Shown: positions 24,652 to 32,490 of the stretch, one piece after another
How the letters are laid out: each line of letters opens with the position of its first letter
Position numbering within the stretch: the first letter of the stretch is position 1
Assembly: GCA_930633495.1 (NCBI GenBank)
Contig: CAKNFJ010000002.1
Location: 372,001-436,000, forward strand
Length of the DNA stretch: 64,000 bases
Direction of reading: 5' to 3'
Source: Hyphomicrobiales bacterium
GTDB lineage: Bacteria > Pseudomonadota > Alphaproteobacteria > Rhizobiales > Beijerinckiaceae
Translations under genes and position numbers: made by a program
The notes under the pieces: model-generated
What the model saw: only the letters and a program-made list of their open reading frames with translations
Databases searched by the model: none
Told to the model about the DNA's origin: nothing

Positions 24652-25757
24652 CGTCAAACTCCTTCCATCTCGCGATGATGCCTGGCGAAGGCATCGGCAT
24701 CGAAGTCATGGAGGCGGCGGAGGCCGTGCTCGGCGCGGTCGAAAAGCGCTTCGATCTCTCCTTCCGGCAGGAGCATATTCCGGGCGGCGCGCATCACTAC
24801 AAGGACACCGGCGCGATATTGCCCAAGGACGGCCTGAAGCGTGCCGGCCAAGCCGACGCCATCCTGTTCGGCGCCATGGGCTGGCCGGACATCCGCTTTC
24901 CCGACGGAACCGAGATCGCGCCACAGCTCGATATCCGGATGGAGTTCGGCCTCTATGCCGGCGTGCGCCCCATCCGCGCCATTCCGGGTACCCCGCCAGT
25001 TCTCGCTCATGAGAGCTGGAAGGATATCGACCTCGTGATCGTGCGCGAGTCCACCGAGGGCATGTTCGCCTCTCGTGGCAAAGGCGAGATCATCGACGAC
25101 AAGGAAGCGCGCGATACCCAGGTGATCACCCGCAAGGTGACCGAGCAACTGACCGAATTCTGCTGCGGGCTGGCTCGCCGGCGGCGCGAGACGCGGGGCA
25201 CCCCAGGGCGCGTGACGCTCGTCGACAAGGCGAATGTGTTCCGCTCCTTCGCCTTCATGCGAAAGGTCTTTTACGAGACTGCGGCAAAGCACCCAGATAT
25301 TGATGCGCGCCATCACTACATCGATGCGATGGCGCTCGACCTCGTCCGTCGGCCTTGGGACTTCGACGTTCTGCCGACGGAGAACCTGTTCGGCGATATC
25401 CTGTCGGATCTGGGAGCAGGACTGATCGGTGGCATGGGCTTCGCGCCCTCTGCAGATATTGGCGAGGTCAACGGCATGTTCCAGCCAAGCCATGGTACTG
25501 CCCCGGACATCGCCGGCAAGGGCATTGCCAATCCGACGGCTATGATCCTCTCCGCCGCAATGATGCTGGACTGGCTCGGCGAGCGCCACGACAGCACGGC
25601 AGCGCGGGACGCGGCACGTGCCATCGAGCTCAGCGTAGACCATGCCTTCGGCAAGTTGAACCTTCGCAGCTATGACATTGGCGGCCGTCACGGCACACGC
25701 GAGATCGGTGCGACCGTCGCCGAGTTGATCAGCACCGGAAAAGCCGACCCGCAATGA
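24648..25757 (+). CDS. Isocitrate/isopropylmalate-dehydrogenase-family enzyme (tartrate/D-malate dehydrogenase-like)
   Basis: 369 aa beta-decarboxylating dehydrogenase. The N-terminus has MMPGEGIGIEVMEAA. Substrate-binding arginines lie in FGLYAGVRPIRAI and IVRESTEGMFAS. The metal-binding aspartates are in DVLPTENLFGDILSDLGAGL. The NAD site includes QPSHGTAPDIAGKGIANPTA. It lacks specific marks of LeuB; the catabolic setting with GntR, Ldh2 and ABC genes favours a tartrate, D-malate or similar acid dehydrogenase. It overlaps the GntR stop by four bases. Confidence 0.88.
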   Translation: MTSNSFHLAMMPGEGIGIEVMEAAEAVLGAVEKRFDLSFRQEHIPGGAHHYKDTGAILPKDGLKRAGQADAILFGAMGWPDIRFPDGTEIAPQLDIRMEFGLYAGVRPIRAIPGTPPVLAHESWKDIDLVIVRESTEGMFASRGKGEIIDDKEARDTQVITRKVTEQLTEFCCGLARRRRETRGTPGRVTLVDKANVFRSFAFMRKVFYETAAKHPDIDARHHYIDAMALDLVRRPWDFDVLPTENLFGDILSDLGAGLIGGMGFAPSADIGEVNGMFQPSHGTAPDIAGKGIANPTAMILSAAMMLDWLGERHDSTAARDAARAIELSVDHAFGKLNLRSYDIGGRHGTREIGATVAELISTGKADPQ

Positions 25758-26024
25758 CGCTGCGGGCCATCGCGGGCTGGGGCTGCTTCAGCCTGTTCCA
25801 CTAGGAGGCCTAGAGCCGGAAGGTGTGAGTTCGGTCGGCGTCGCAGATTGCGACGCCGAGAAGCGCAACTCAGCGGCCGCGCTCTTCGATGATGCTGGGC
25901 GCCCTTACCCGGATCTTGCCGTGCCGCTGACGCGCGAACGGACTACGAGCATCGCTGTCGAGGCTGCTTTGGCCTCTCGGGCGTTGTCGCGCCACTTCTC
26001 GCAAATCGAGGCCATATCGGTCGA

Positions 26025-26234
26025 TTATTGCTTCGGCTGCGTTTTCGCCTGTTCGAGGCTCGCACGCGCCAGCATGGCCTCAAGCTCGGCCAGCGCAGTC
26101 ATTGGCAGAACGATCACGATGTCGGACTCAGCAGCAGTTTCGAATCGGAGTGCGGCATCGCCGCGCGCATCCGGGCTCACCACAAGGGTGGTGGGCTTAA
26201 TAACCGGAACCTCGACAGCATGTTTCTCCGCCAT
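26025..26234 (-). CDS. Small hypothetical protein
   Basis: 69 aa from ATG 26234. The middle (TLVVSPDARGDAALRFETAA followed by DIVIVLPMTALAELEAML) alternates strand and helix in a convincing way, while the ends are low complexity. No ribosome binding site stands out. It lies alone between the dehydrogenase and the toxin-antitoxin pair. Confidence 0.45.
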   Translation of the reverse strand: MAEKHAVEVPVIKPTTLVVSPDARGDAALRFETAAESDIVIVLPMTALAELEAMLARASLEQAKTQPKQ

Positions 26235-26356
26235 AAGCTAAACTTACCAGAGCTGCCCTATCGCTCAAGCGCTACGCCTGCAGAGCTGTGGCCGCAAAAT
26301 ATGAGCCGCGGCCAGCAGCGGGGTGCTGGCGATCGTATCGGCAAGAAGCAAACGGA

Positions 26357-26635
26357 ATGGACCATGCGCTCAGGGCCAGTGTCGGCGAGACGGAGGGCTT
26401 TGTGCAGGCAATCGCCGACGTGGTCGTTCTGACGAAGGAGGAGAGGAGCCCGGTCCTGGAGGCTCTGTGCGACGCGCCGCTGATCCCGGGCCGCCTAGGG
26501 CTTTATGGTCTCGAAGAGTACCTGTGGCGCCAGAAGCTCGCCCGCGAGGAACGCCAGCAGCAGGATCGTAGTCGAGCTACCAGCTGCGAGGGCCATCGGT
26601 CAGGTGCCTCGGGGCCCCGCTTCCCGGTGACGTAG
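26357..26635 (+). CDS. Possible small hypothetical protein
   Basis: 92 codons from ATG 26357. The first 70 residues look like a real helical protein (EGFVQAIADVVVLTKEERSP, then PLIPGRLGLYGLEEYLWRQK), but the last 20 are low complexity. The ribosome binding site is weak. Listed with caution. Confidence 0.4.
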   Translation: MDHALRASVGETEGFVQAIADVVVLTKEERSPVLEALCDAPLIPGRLGLYGLEEYLWRQKLAREERQQQDRSRATSCEGHRSGASGPRFPVT

Positions 26636-26740
26636 CGAGGCATCGCCCCGGCATCCGGCCTCGCCCCTGCCGGCGCTGTGATATGACCGGGGTAGGGCCA
26701 AGTCGCGCCGCCTCGCTTCATCACCCTAGGTCTTGTTTGC

Positions 26741-26769
26741 TTGATGATTTGCATTATTTGTATTATACA
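26741..26769 (+). promoter_or_regulatory. Promoter and operator of the toxin-antitoxin operon
   Basis: TTGATG (26741-26746) and TATACA (26764-26769) are separated by exactly 17 bases, a good sigma-70-type promoter in an AT-rich island. The -10 is embedded in the perfect palindrome TGTATTATACA (26759-26769), which is placed to let the antitoxin repress its own operon. Confidence 0.7.
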
Positions 26770-26793
26770 GAAAATACAGATTTGGAGGTGGCT

Positions 26794-27051
26794 ATGAAAG
26801 CGTTCACGTTTTCCGACCTGAGCCGGCGGTCTGGCGACGTACTGGATACAGCACTGGTCGAACCGGTTTCGCTTCAAAAAAGAGGTAAGACCAAGATCGT
26901 GATGCTGTCAGCTGAGCATTACGAGCAGCTGCAAAATCGAGCCCGGATCAATGCGCCACGGGCGTTTAGCCTTCGGACGGCTCCGGATGAGGATATCGAG
27001 AACCTGACGGCTGGATTCCAGCAAATCCTCGATGACGCAGAGCGCGGGTAA
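26794..27051 (+). CDS. Phd/YefM-type antitoxin
   Basis: 85 aa. The N-terminal Phd/YefM DNA-binding fold is visible: MKAFTFSDLSRRSGDVLDTA, then VSLQKRGKTKIVMLSAEHYE. The C-terminal 35 residues are the toxin-wrapping tail. ATG 26794 follows a GGAGG site. It is five bases upstream of the toxin gene, and the palindromic promoter in front fits antitoxin autoregulation. Confidence 0.85.
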   Translation: MKAFTFSDLSRRSGDVLDTALVEPVSLQKRGKTKIVMLSAEHYEQLQNRARINAPRAFSLRTAPDEDIENLTAGFQQILDDAERG

Positions 27052-27056
27052 CGCTG

Positions 27057-27464
27057 ATGGAGCGCGGCGAGGTTTATCGCTTCAATTATCTGTGGAGTCA
27101 TGAAGCCGAAAAGAACCGCGTCAGTGGCAGCAAGATCCGCCGCGTCTGTTTGGCGATGAAGGTCAACGAGTGGCTGTACCTGTTCCCGATCACGAGCTTG
27201 GAGCCTCAGCCCCAGGATGATGGGGAGGAGCGAATGTATCTTGAGATCCCGCCGATCGAGCGGCAGCGCGTTGGCTTGAACCAGGATCATCCGAGCTACC
27301 TGATCCTCGATGACTATAATCGAGTGCGCGAGGACGAGCTCTATGATTTCGAAAGCACGACACCAGAGGGGCAGTTCAGCGTGCTTTTCCTTCAGGAAAT
27401 CGCACGCCGATTCCAGGTTGCGATCCAGGAAAAGCGCCCGATGCAAGGGCTCATCCGCAGGTAG
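27057..27464 (+). CDS. Probable toxin of the Phd-linked pair (PemK/MazF-like)
   Basis: 135 aa. The opening ERGEVYRFNYLWSHEAEKNR and SKIRRVCLAMKVNEWLYLFPITS resemble the first strands of PemK/MazF-type ribonucleases, although the similarity is weak and the protein is slightly longer than the family norm of about 110 aa. It follows the Phd-type antitoxin by five bases, which is the main support for a toxin role. It could instead be a diverged toxin of another fold. Expected target would be mRNA. Confidence 0.65.
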   Translation: MERGEVYRFNYLWSHEAEKNRVSGSKIRRVCLAMKVNEWLYLFPITSLEPQPQDDGEERMYLEIPPIERQRVGLNQDHPSYLILDDYNRVREDELYDFESTTPEGQFSVLFLQEIARRFQVAIQEKRPMQGLIRR

Positions 27465-27582
27465 ACCAATCCATCTCCTCGGCGACGGAGGCCGCTCTGG
27501 GGTGGTTCGGAAGCGGGGTGATAGGGACGACGTGCCGCAAGGTGAGGTTCCCGGAGGTGGCGCTCTATGCCAGGTCGGACAC

Positions 27583-27930
27583 TTATCTTGCGTTGGCAGC
27601 TGCCCTGATCGGCGGCTGTACGCGCGCAAAGACTTCGTCGTAAATCTCGATCTCTCCTGGCATCGCTAGAGTGGTCGCGAGTGCAAAAACGACCGCCTCA
27701 TCGATAGGATTGCCCTGATCTGGCTCGCGCTGGACAATGATCGGGATCGTCATATCTGGGGTCACGGCAGGAGCGTTGGTGCCTTCCCAGCATCGGGAAA
27801 CGATGGTTCCCCGATTGGTCTGATTTTCATCCGGCTGCCAGCCGTGTGTCGCCACCCCGAGCGCGCCGAGTCCGTCGGGCACGATTATCTTCAGGCGACA
27901 TGTCCTATAGCTCCTCCGACCGGGCGCCAC
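27583..27930 (-). CDS. Possible hypothetical protein downstream of the AAA-protease operon
   Basis: 115 codons from a GTG. The stretch from about 12 to 105 has protein-like alternation (LKIIVPDGLGALGVATHGWQ, then DEAVVFALATTLAMPGEIEI). A different minus-strand frame with acceptable composition runs just upstream (to 27905), so a frameshift within one longer gene at 27583-28160 is possible. It is co-oriented with the MbcA/ParS and AAA-M41 genes. Function unknown. Confidence 0.4.
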   Translation of the reverse strand: MAPGRRSYRTCRLKIIVPDGLGALGVATHGWQPDENQTNRGTIVSRCWEGTNAPAVTPDMTIPIIVQREPDQGNPIDEAVVFALATTLAMPGEIEIYDEVFARVQPPIRAAANAR

Positions 27931-28167
27931 GGGCGTGAACCAGGCCAGCGTGGCTGACAGGCTTGTGCGGGCGCGCTTTCCCGCCGATGGTTATCGGGAC
28001 GGGCAGCAGGATCGTGGCATTCTGATCGGGTCCCAGCCGGCCAGTGGCGAAGAAGGTGGCACGGTCGGCGGCGCAGGCCACCGCGTCAGTGCTATCGACG
28101 CATCCAAATCCCATGAAACTATGAGCAGCGTTTTTCGGCACCACTCCTGCCACTTGCCGTACAGCAG

Positions 28168-28527
28168 CTAGAATGGCGCCTGAATTTCGGCGGCCAGATA
28201 GGCTTGCAGGCGTAGGATTGCGTTCAGATCGCCGGCGGCGAGCAAGTCCAGGGGAGTTTGACCGAAGATGGCGTTTGGCCGGTTCATCCACCTGTAGCCG
28301 CGTCTCGGGTCGGTGAAGAGCGTGCGCAGCTGGACGTGAATGTGGAGCAAAAGCACAAACCGCAGCTTGAGGTCGTCGTTGAACCCAGCGGGTTCGGCGC
28401 GCTTCCAGGCTTCATAGGCCTGCGGGTCGAGGGCCAGGATGCGAGCGCCCATTTCGTCGTCGACCTTCCAGCGATCAAGGAGCTGGACGATCGCGCGGTT
28501 GAGCGCCGCGATCTCCTCGGGCGTCAT
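28168..28527 (-). CDS. MbcA/ParS/Xre-type toxin-binding-domain protein
   Basis: 119 aa. The C-terminal half (YRWMNRPNAIFGQTPLDLLA, then LNAILRLQAYLAAE) is the MbcA/ParS/Xre antitoxin toxin-binding domain. The N-terminal half is a helical region (IAALNRAIVQLLDRWKV) without a strong HTH. Such proteins normally pair with a RES-domain toxin, but no RES gene is adjacent. Instead, the start overlaps the stop of the AAA+/M41 protease gene upstream (ATGA), so it is co-translated with a protease. It may be an adaptor, or an antitoxin for a toxin elsewhere. Confidence 0.8.
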   Translation of the reverse strand: MTPEEIAALNRAIVQLLDRWKVDDEMGARILALDPQAYEAWKRAEPAGFNDDLKLRFVLLLHIHVQLRTLFTDPRRGYRWMNRPNAIFGQTPLDLLAAGDLNAILRLQAYLAAEIQAPF

Positions 28528-30386
28528 ACAAACAGCCTTCCGAGCTCTTCGCCCGTCAGTGCTCGCTTGCGTTCCAATGCGCCGGCGATGGCTTCGAGCT
28601 GGGGCATGTGGTCGGACAGGAGTTTGACGCAGCGCTCGTCGAGCTGGCGCAGCTCGGCTTCGATGAGGTCGCGGAACTGCGGATCACTGAGGGATCGCGC
28701 GGTATCGTGGGCGGGGGCGCGGTGAAGCAGGCTTGCTCCCAGACCGAACGATCCATGGATGCCGCAGGCGTAGGTGGTCGCGAGCGCGAGATCGACGTGG
28801 CAACCTGAGGAGCCGTCGCCAAGCATCAGGATCTCGGCGGCCCTGCCGGCGAGCATGATCACGATCTGATCCTCGAGGCGCTGTCGGGTGCCGATGGCGC
28901 CGACACCATCCGTCAGGATCCCGCCGCCCCTAGTGCCCATCGAGATCGTTGAGGCGTGATCGACCCGGCGCCCGAGTGCGAAAGCGGCAACCACGTGTCC
29001 GGCCTCATGGATTGCGATCCGGTGGAGTTCGTCTCCCTCGACGTCGTCCTTCAGGAATTGGGATGCGACGTCCTGGAAGGTGAGGGGGCGGTCGGCGCGG
29101 CGTGCCTCGGAGATCGCGGCCTTCGAGCGGAAAGCGACGTCCGCGCCGGTCGAGCCTTGGGCGATCTGAGCGAGGGAGACGAGCTCTGGCTCGGGGAGGC
29201 GTCCAGCCAGGTGGTGACGGAACACGCCGACGAGTTCATGGACGTCGGGCGGTTTGATCTCGAAGTGCAGTTCGAGGCGCCCTGACCGGGTCAAAGCGGC
29301 ATCGAGATGACCAACCATATTGGTCGCGGCAACGACGATGACGCCATCGCGGGCGTCGTCGAGCAGCTTCAGCAAGTGCGTGACCAAGCTCGTCCAATAA
29401 TCCCTGTGGCGGGCGTCCAGGGTGGCTCGATTGGGTATGGCGTCGATTTCGTCGATGAAGAGAACGCTGGGAGCCTGGTTCCGCGCGCTCCTGAACACCT
29501 GGTCCAGGCTCTTGATCACGCTGTTGAGGTAGCCATCGGTGCCGGCGAAGAGCTGTCCGAGTGATGTGGTGACGATCGGCACGCCGCATGTTCGTGCGAG
29601 TGCAGAGGCGAACAGCGTCTTACCGGTTCCGGGCGCGCCATGAAGGAGCGCGGCTGTGCTGAGCTCGGCCCAGGCGACGTCGCCGCGGCGATAGGCCTGG
29701 AGATCCTTGGCGAGGGTCAAGCCCCAGTCCTTGGCCGCTCCGTAGCCGGTGAGCTCTGAAAGAGACGGGCCGCCGAGATTGGCGAGCGGGGGGGTGCCGC
29801 CGCGGATCCCCTTATCGAGCATTTTCAAGCGGCCGACTGCTCGACCGGCATTTTCGTTAGGCCGCATTGCCGCGAACATTGCGCTGGCGTGGATTCGGGA
29901 GCCCAAATTCGGAGGGAGCTTGCCGACCCGCGCATTGCCGTAGAGGGCGCGAAGGGTGGCTACGAGCTGTGTGTTCGTCGGGAATGGGACGCGAATCCGA
30001 TAGTCCGCCGATGCCAGGATCTCGGGCGAGAGCTGCGTCTCGATATCGGTCACGAGGGCAACCAGGGAGTGGCCGGCCTCGACGGAGGACCGCAGCAGAT
30101 GGTTTTGGTCGTGCGACTTGCCCTGGGCGAGCTTCTCCTTCCGGGTGATGAATTCTGCCGGGCGGAACCAGCCCAGCGCGATCGGGCGGATGATCTCCAG
30201 CCAGTCCTCCGACGGTACTTCGATGATGGCGACGAGGCTGCGCTTGCGCTTCAGATCACGGGCCATCGCGCGCGGAATGGCGTCGGCGAGCATTCGCGTA
30301 GGCAGAAACAGGGTCGGGCGGATGCGATCCGGACCGTCATCGTCCTTGACAGGTAGATCGTCGAGCATGGGAACGGTGATGCTCAT
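28524..30386 (-). CDS. Soluble FtsH-like AAA+ zinc metalloprotease (AAA + M41)
   Basis: 620 aa. The AAA module has Walker A GAPGTGKT (250-257), Walker B VLFIDEIDA (308-316), a sensor in VVAATN (351-356) and the arginine-finger region RSGRLE. The M41 peptidase has HEAGH (460-464) and the third zinc ligand D532 in GCHVDLALAT, so both activities should work. Unlike FtsH there are no N-terminal membrane helices. The first 200 residues are a different domain (LFLPTRMLADAIPRAMARDL, then LVAIIEVPSEDWLEIIRPIA) that may select substrates. It overlaps a MbcA/ParS-type gene. Its physiological role is not known; the accessory context suggests defence or toxin control. Confidence 0.88.
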   Translation of the reverse strand: MSITVPMLDDLPVKDDDGPDRIRPTLFLPTRMLADAIPRAMARDLKRKRSLVAIIEVPSEDWLEIIRPIALGWFRPAEFITRKEKLAQGKSHDQNHLLRSSVEAGHSLVALVTDIETQLSPEILASADYRIRVPFPTNTQLVATLRALYGNARVGKLPPNLGSRIHASAMFAAMRPNENAGRAVGRLKMLDKGIRGGTPPLANLGGPSLSELTGYGAAKDWGLTLAKDLQAYRRGDVAWAELSTAALLHGAPGTGKTLFASALARTCGVPIVTTSLGQLFAGTDGYLNSVIKSLDQVFRSARNQAPSVLFIDEIDAIPNRATLDARHRDYWTSLVTHLLKLLDDARDGVIVVAATNMVGHLDAALTRSGRLELHFEIKPPDVHELVGVFRHHLAGRLPEPELVSLAQIAQGSTGADVAFRSKAAISEARRADRPLTFQDVASQFLKDDVEGDELHRIAIHEAGHVVAAFALGRRVDHASTISMGTRGGGILTDGVGAIGTRQRLEDQIVIMLAGRAAEILMLGDGSSGCHVDLALATTYACGIHGSFGLGASLLHRAPAHDTARSLSDPQFRDLIEAELRQLDERCVKLLSDHMPQLEAIAGALERKRALTGEELGRLFV

Positions 30387-30411
30387 GTTCGTCTCGCTGG
30401 ATTGAGGGGGG

Positions 30412-30435
30412 CAATGCGGCGTTCTCGCCGCATTG
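30412..30435. promoter_or_regulatory. Strong hairpin in the leader of the AAA-M41 operon
   Basis: CAATGCGGCG-TTCT-CGCCGCATTG is a perfect 10-base stem with a four-base loop, 26 bases upstream of the protease start on its 5' side. It is not followed by a T-run, so it is unlikely to be a terminator. An operator or an RNA leader structure are both possible. Confidence 0.55.
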
Positions 30436-30621
30436 ATGGCCGAGAGAGCGCCTTGGCTGTGCTGGGATGGTGCCGGTCAGGCGCGGATGACGTGGCGCAG
30501 CCTGCAGTCTCACTCGAAAGGTGAGGGACCGATTTTTGGTATCTTTATGGACTGGGGCTGGGGGGCTTTCACTGACGAGATCTGGTCGGCCTGATACCGT
30601 CCAGAGGGTTCTCGCCTGACG

Positions 30622-30678
30622 ATGGTGTGCGAGTCGTGGGTAGCGGATATCGAGTAATGCTCTCCGTCACCTGCTACC
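30622..30678 (-). repeat. Dispersed repeat, copy 2
   Basis: Shares GCGA(G/C)TCGTGGGTA and ACCTGCTACC in the same order and orientation with 15314-15370. The inner part differs in length by about 12 bases. It lies in the 287-base gap between the protease start and the end of the next minus-strand gene. The right end overlaps that gene's last bases. Pattern seen by eye in two copies only. Confidence 0.4.
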
Positions 30679-31330
30679 AACCGGGCGCGCGCGTTGCAGG
30701 GCCGGGGAGAGTGAGAGGGGGTTGCAGCCAGGTGACGGAAGTGGCCGCGTTGCGAGGCTGGAGACGGACTTGGCTATTCAGGGAGAGGGGTTTGGAGGCG
30801 TCGAAATGTAGCACGCCGCTGGAGACGAGTTTGAGGGCGGCGTCGCAACTATCGAGGCTTAGCCCGCAGCGCCTCGCGCAGTCGAAGAGAGGAGCTTGGC
30901 CGGCTTCGGTCAGGAACTCGATGACGCGCTCCTGATCGCGTGGATCGACTTCTGCGTGAGAGCATTCCGCGATCTTCTGCGCGTTCGACCAATGAGGTTC
31001 CTGCAGGAGCGCATCGGTGGTGGTCCAGAAGAGCCAAGTGCTACGCTTCGCGAGGATACGATCCGCCTCGTCCCAAAGCGCCAGAAGCTTGTTCGAGAAG
31101 CTGCAGCCGGTCGGTGCGACCGCGACGACGAAAAGGCCGAGCTCGTGCCGCAGCAGATACGCAGCCCAACCATAAAATGCCCTGGCCTTGTTCCGAGACA
31201 GGATGGATTGGAAGTTGAAGCTTGCGAAGGAGAGGGTTCGAGGATCCGCTTCCATATGGACGATGAGCTCGAAGCTGCCTTCCCAGTGGTGGTCGAAGGA
31301 CCCGGCAGCCTTTGTGGGGCGAAGCCTCAT
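30674..31330 (-). CDS. TnsA-endonuclease-like protein (degenerate catalytic centre)
   Basis: 218 aa. The order of elements resembles TnsA-type PDDEXK nucleases: an N-terminal FELIVHMEADPRTLSFASFN, a central strand LGLFVVAVAPTGCSFSNKLL, a helix ending WLFWTTTDALLQEPHWSNAQ and a C-terminal winged-helix-like region (DPRDQERVIEFLTEAG onwards). The aspartate and ExK residues expected in the central strands are not present (VVAVAP in place of a VEVK-type motif), so nuclease activity is doubtful. It overlaps the next gene by four bases. Family assignment is from pattern memory. Confidence 0.5.
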   Translation of the reverse strand: MRLRPTKAAGSFDHHWEGSFELIVHMEADPRTLSFASFNFQSILSRNKARAFYGWAAYLLRHELGLFVVAVAPTGCSFSNKLLALWDEADRILAKRSTWLFWTTTDALLQEPHWSNAQKIAECSHAEVDPRDQERVIEFLTEAGQAPLFDCARRCGLSLDSCDAALKLVSSGVLHFDASKPLSLNSQVRLQPRNAATSVTWLQPPLTLPGPATRAPGW

Positions 31331-31680
31331 TCGAATGCTCCATTGTCCGCCGAGCGCGTGGCGTTGAACGGCGAGTCAAATCGTTCCAGCCGATAGAAGC
31401 GGGAGAGAGTTCGGGCCCATTTCCCTTCTGGATCCATGGCGAAGAGCTGCGAGGTCGTTATGATCTTGCTGCCGAGGCGCGGATGATTTTCTGCGTAACC
31501 GACCAGGCAGGGCAGGGGGATTGCGGAGAGGCGGAAGTCGCGAAGGACGATTGCACGATCAGTGTCGAGATTTGTTGGCCTGGTGCCGGCGGCGATATCC
31601 GAGAGATCGTCAACCAGGCGTTGGAGGACTGCAATTCTCTTCACGGCGACGGCGCGTGCATTCGGGTCTTCGAAGTTCAT
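31327..31680 (-). CDS. DUF6634-like small protein
   Basis: 117 aa from ATG 31680 (an upstream in-frame start at 31782 gives an unlikely Cys/Arg-rich extension). The segments LQRLVDDLSDIAAG, AIVLRDFRLSAIPLPCLVGY and KIITTSQLFAMDPEGKWART are those I associate with DUF6634 of Hyphomicrobiales. It is coupled by ATGA to the TnsA-like gene. Pairs of this type are found near Tn7-like or accessory transposition genes, which are not seen here. Function unknown. Confidence 0.6.
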   Translation of the reverse strand: MNFEDPNARAVAVKRIAVLQRLVDDLSDIAAGTRPTNLDTDRAIVLRDFRLSAIPLPCLVGYAENHPRLGSKIITTSQLFAMDPEGKWARTLSRFYRLERFDSPFNATRSADNGAFE

Positions 31681-31938
31681 ACGAGTTCTCCAGTTGCGGG
31701 GGCGGTCGGAAGGCGCGAACGCGGGCCGTGGCGCCTTGGGGCGGCCGCGGCAGCAGGAATGAACTCCACCAAAATGGTGCAATCCATGATCGGATGATGA
31801 ATCGATGGAGGCGGAGCAAGGATTGAGCTCAACGCCTCATTAACCAACCTGCTTGCACTGTTTGTGGGAAGCGCTGATCGTACCGGTTTAGGACTGGCTG
31901 GCCGATTCACGCTGCTGCTCGACGCAACAGGACGTTAG

Positions 31939-32283
31939 ATGGACGGAGCTGCCTTCAAACAGGCTTTGGCCGAGCTGGGGCACACTCAGTCTAGTTTTGC
32001 GCGGGATCATCGACTGCCCGTGCGAACGATACAAAACTGGGCCAGAAGCGGCCCTCCTGAGCACATGGCTCTCATGTTGAGCACCATGCTTCGCCAGCAG
32101 ATCACGCCACCTGGCGCGATCGAGTTCGACACGGAGGACGCTGGTACCTCCGACGCAGCCCGCGCTCTGGACGTCACCCTTCGGTCTGTACTCCAGCGTG
32201 CTACTCGTGCTGGGTGGCCTCGGGAGGTCGCAGCCGCAGGAGCCATTACCTGGTTCGCGCGTCAGCTTGCGAATAAGCGTTAG
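31939..32283 (+). CDS. Small helix-turn-helix protein
   Basis: 114 aa. An XRE-like HTH lies at about 5-40 (FKQALAELGHTQSSFARDHR, then LPVRTIQNWARSG, with the recognition helix RTIQNW). The C-terminal half is Ala-rich and helical. It is divergent from the TnsA/DUF6634-like pair with about 250 bases between them, which places it to regulate that accessory cluster. Confidence 0.75.
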   Translation: MDGAAFKQALAELGHTQSSFARDHRLPVRTIQNWARSGPPEHMALMLSTMLRQQITPPGAIEFDTEDAGTSDAARALDVTLRSVLQRATRAGWPREVAAAGAITWFARQLANKR

Positions 32284-32490
32284 TGCGAACCTGAGGCCAC
32301 CATATCTCCAAGGTCCTTACCAGTTCGTTACCATCCCATATAGTGAGAGCGTCTTCCAACAGGTGAGACGGTGGGCACGCATTGCCTCCGACGAACGTCG
32401 TGCTCAACGCCCCTTGTGCGGTGCAGCAAATAGCCGATAAGGTCCGCCGGCCTCAGGCATCTCGCCCATCAGTTTCTGAAAGGAGAGCCT

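Noticed and set aside
24654..25754. 366-codon minus-strand frame opposite the dehydrogenase
   Set aside because: Antisense shadow of a well-supported enzyme gene; no domain recognisable.
27905..28291. 128-codon minus-strand frame overlapping the ParS-type gene
   Set aside because: Its first part overlaps a better gene in another frame; kept only as a possible broken part of the 27583-28167 region.
28168..28527. Complete RES-Xre toxin-antitoxin pair
   Set aside because: The antitoxin-type domain is clear, but no RES toxin was found next to it in any frame.
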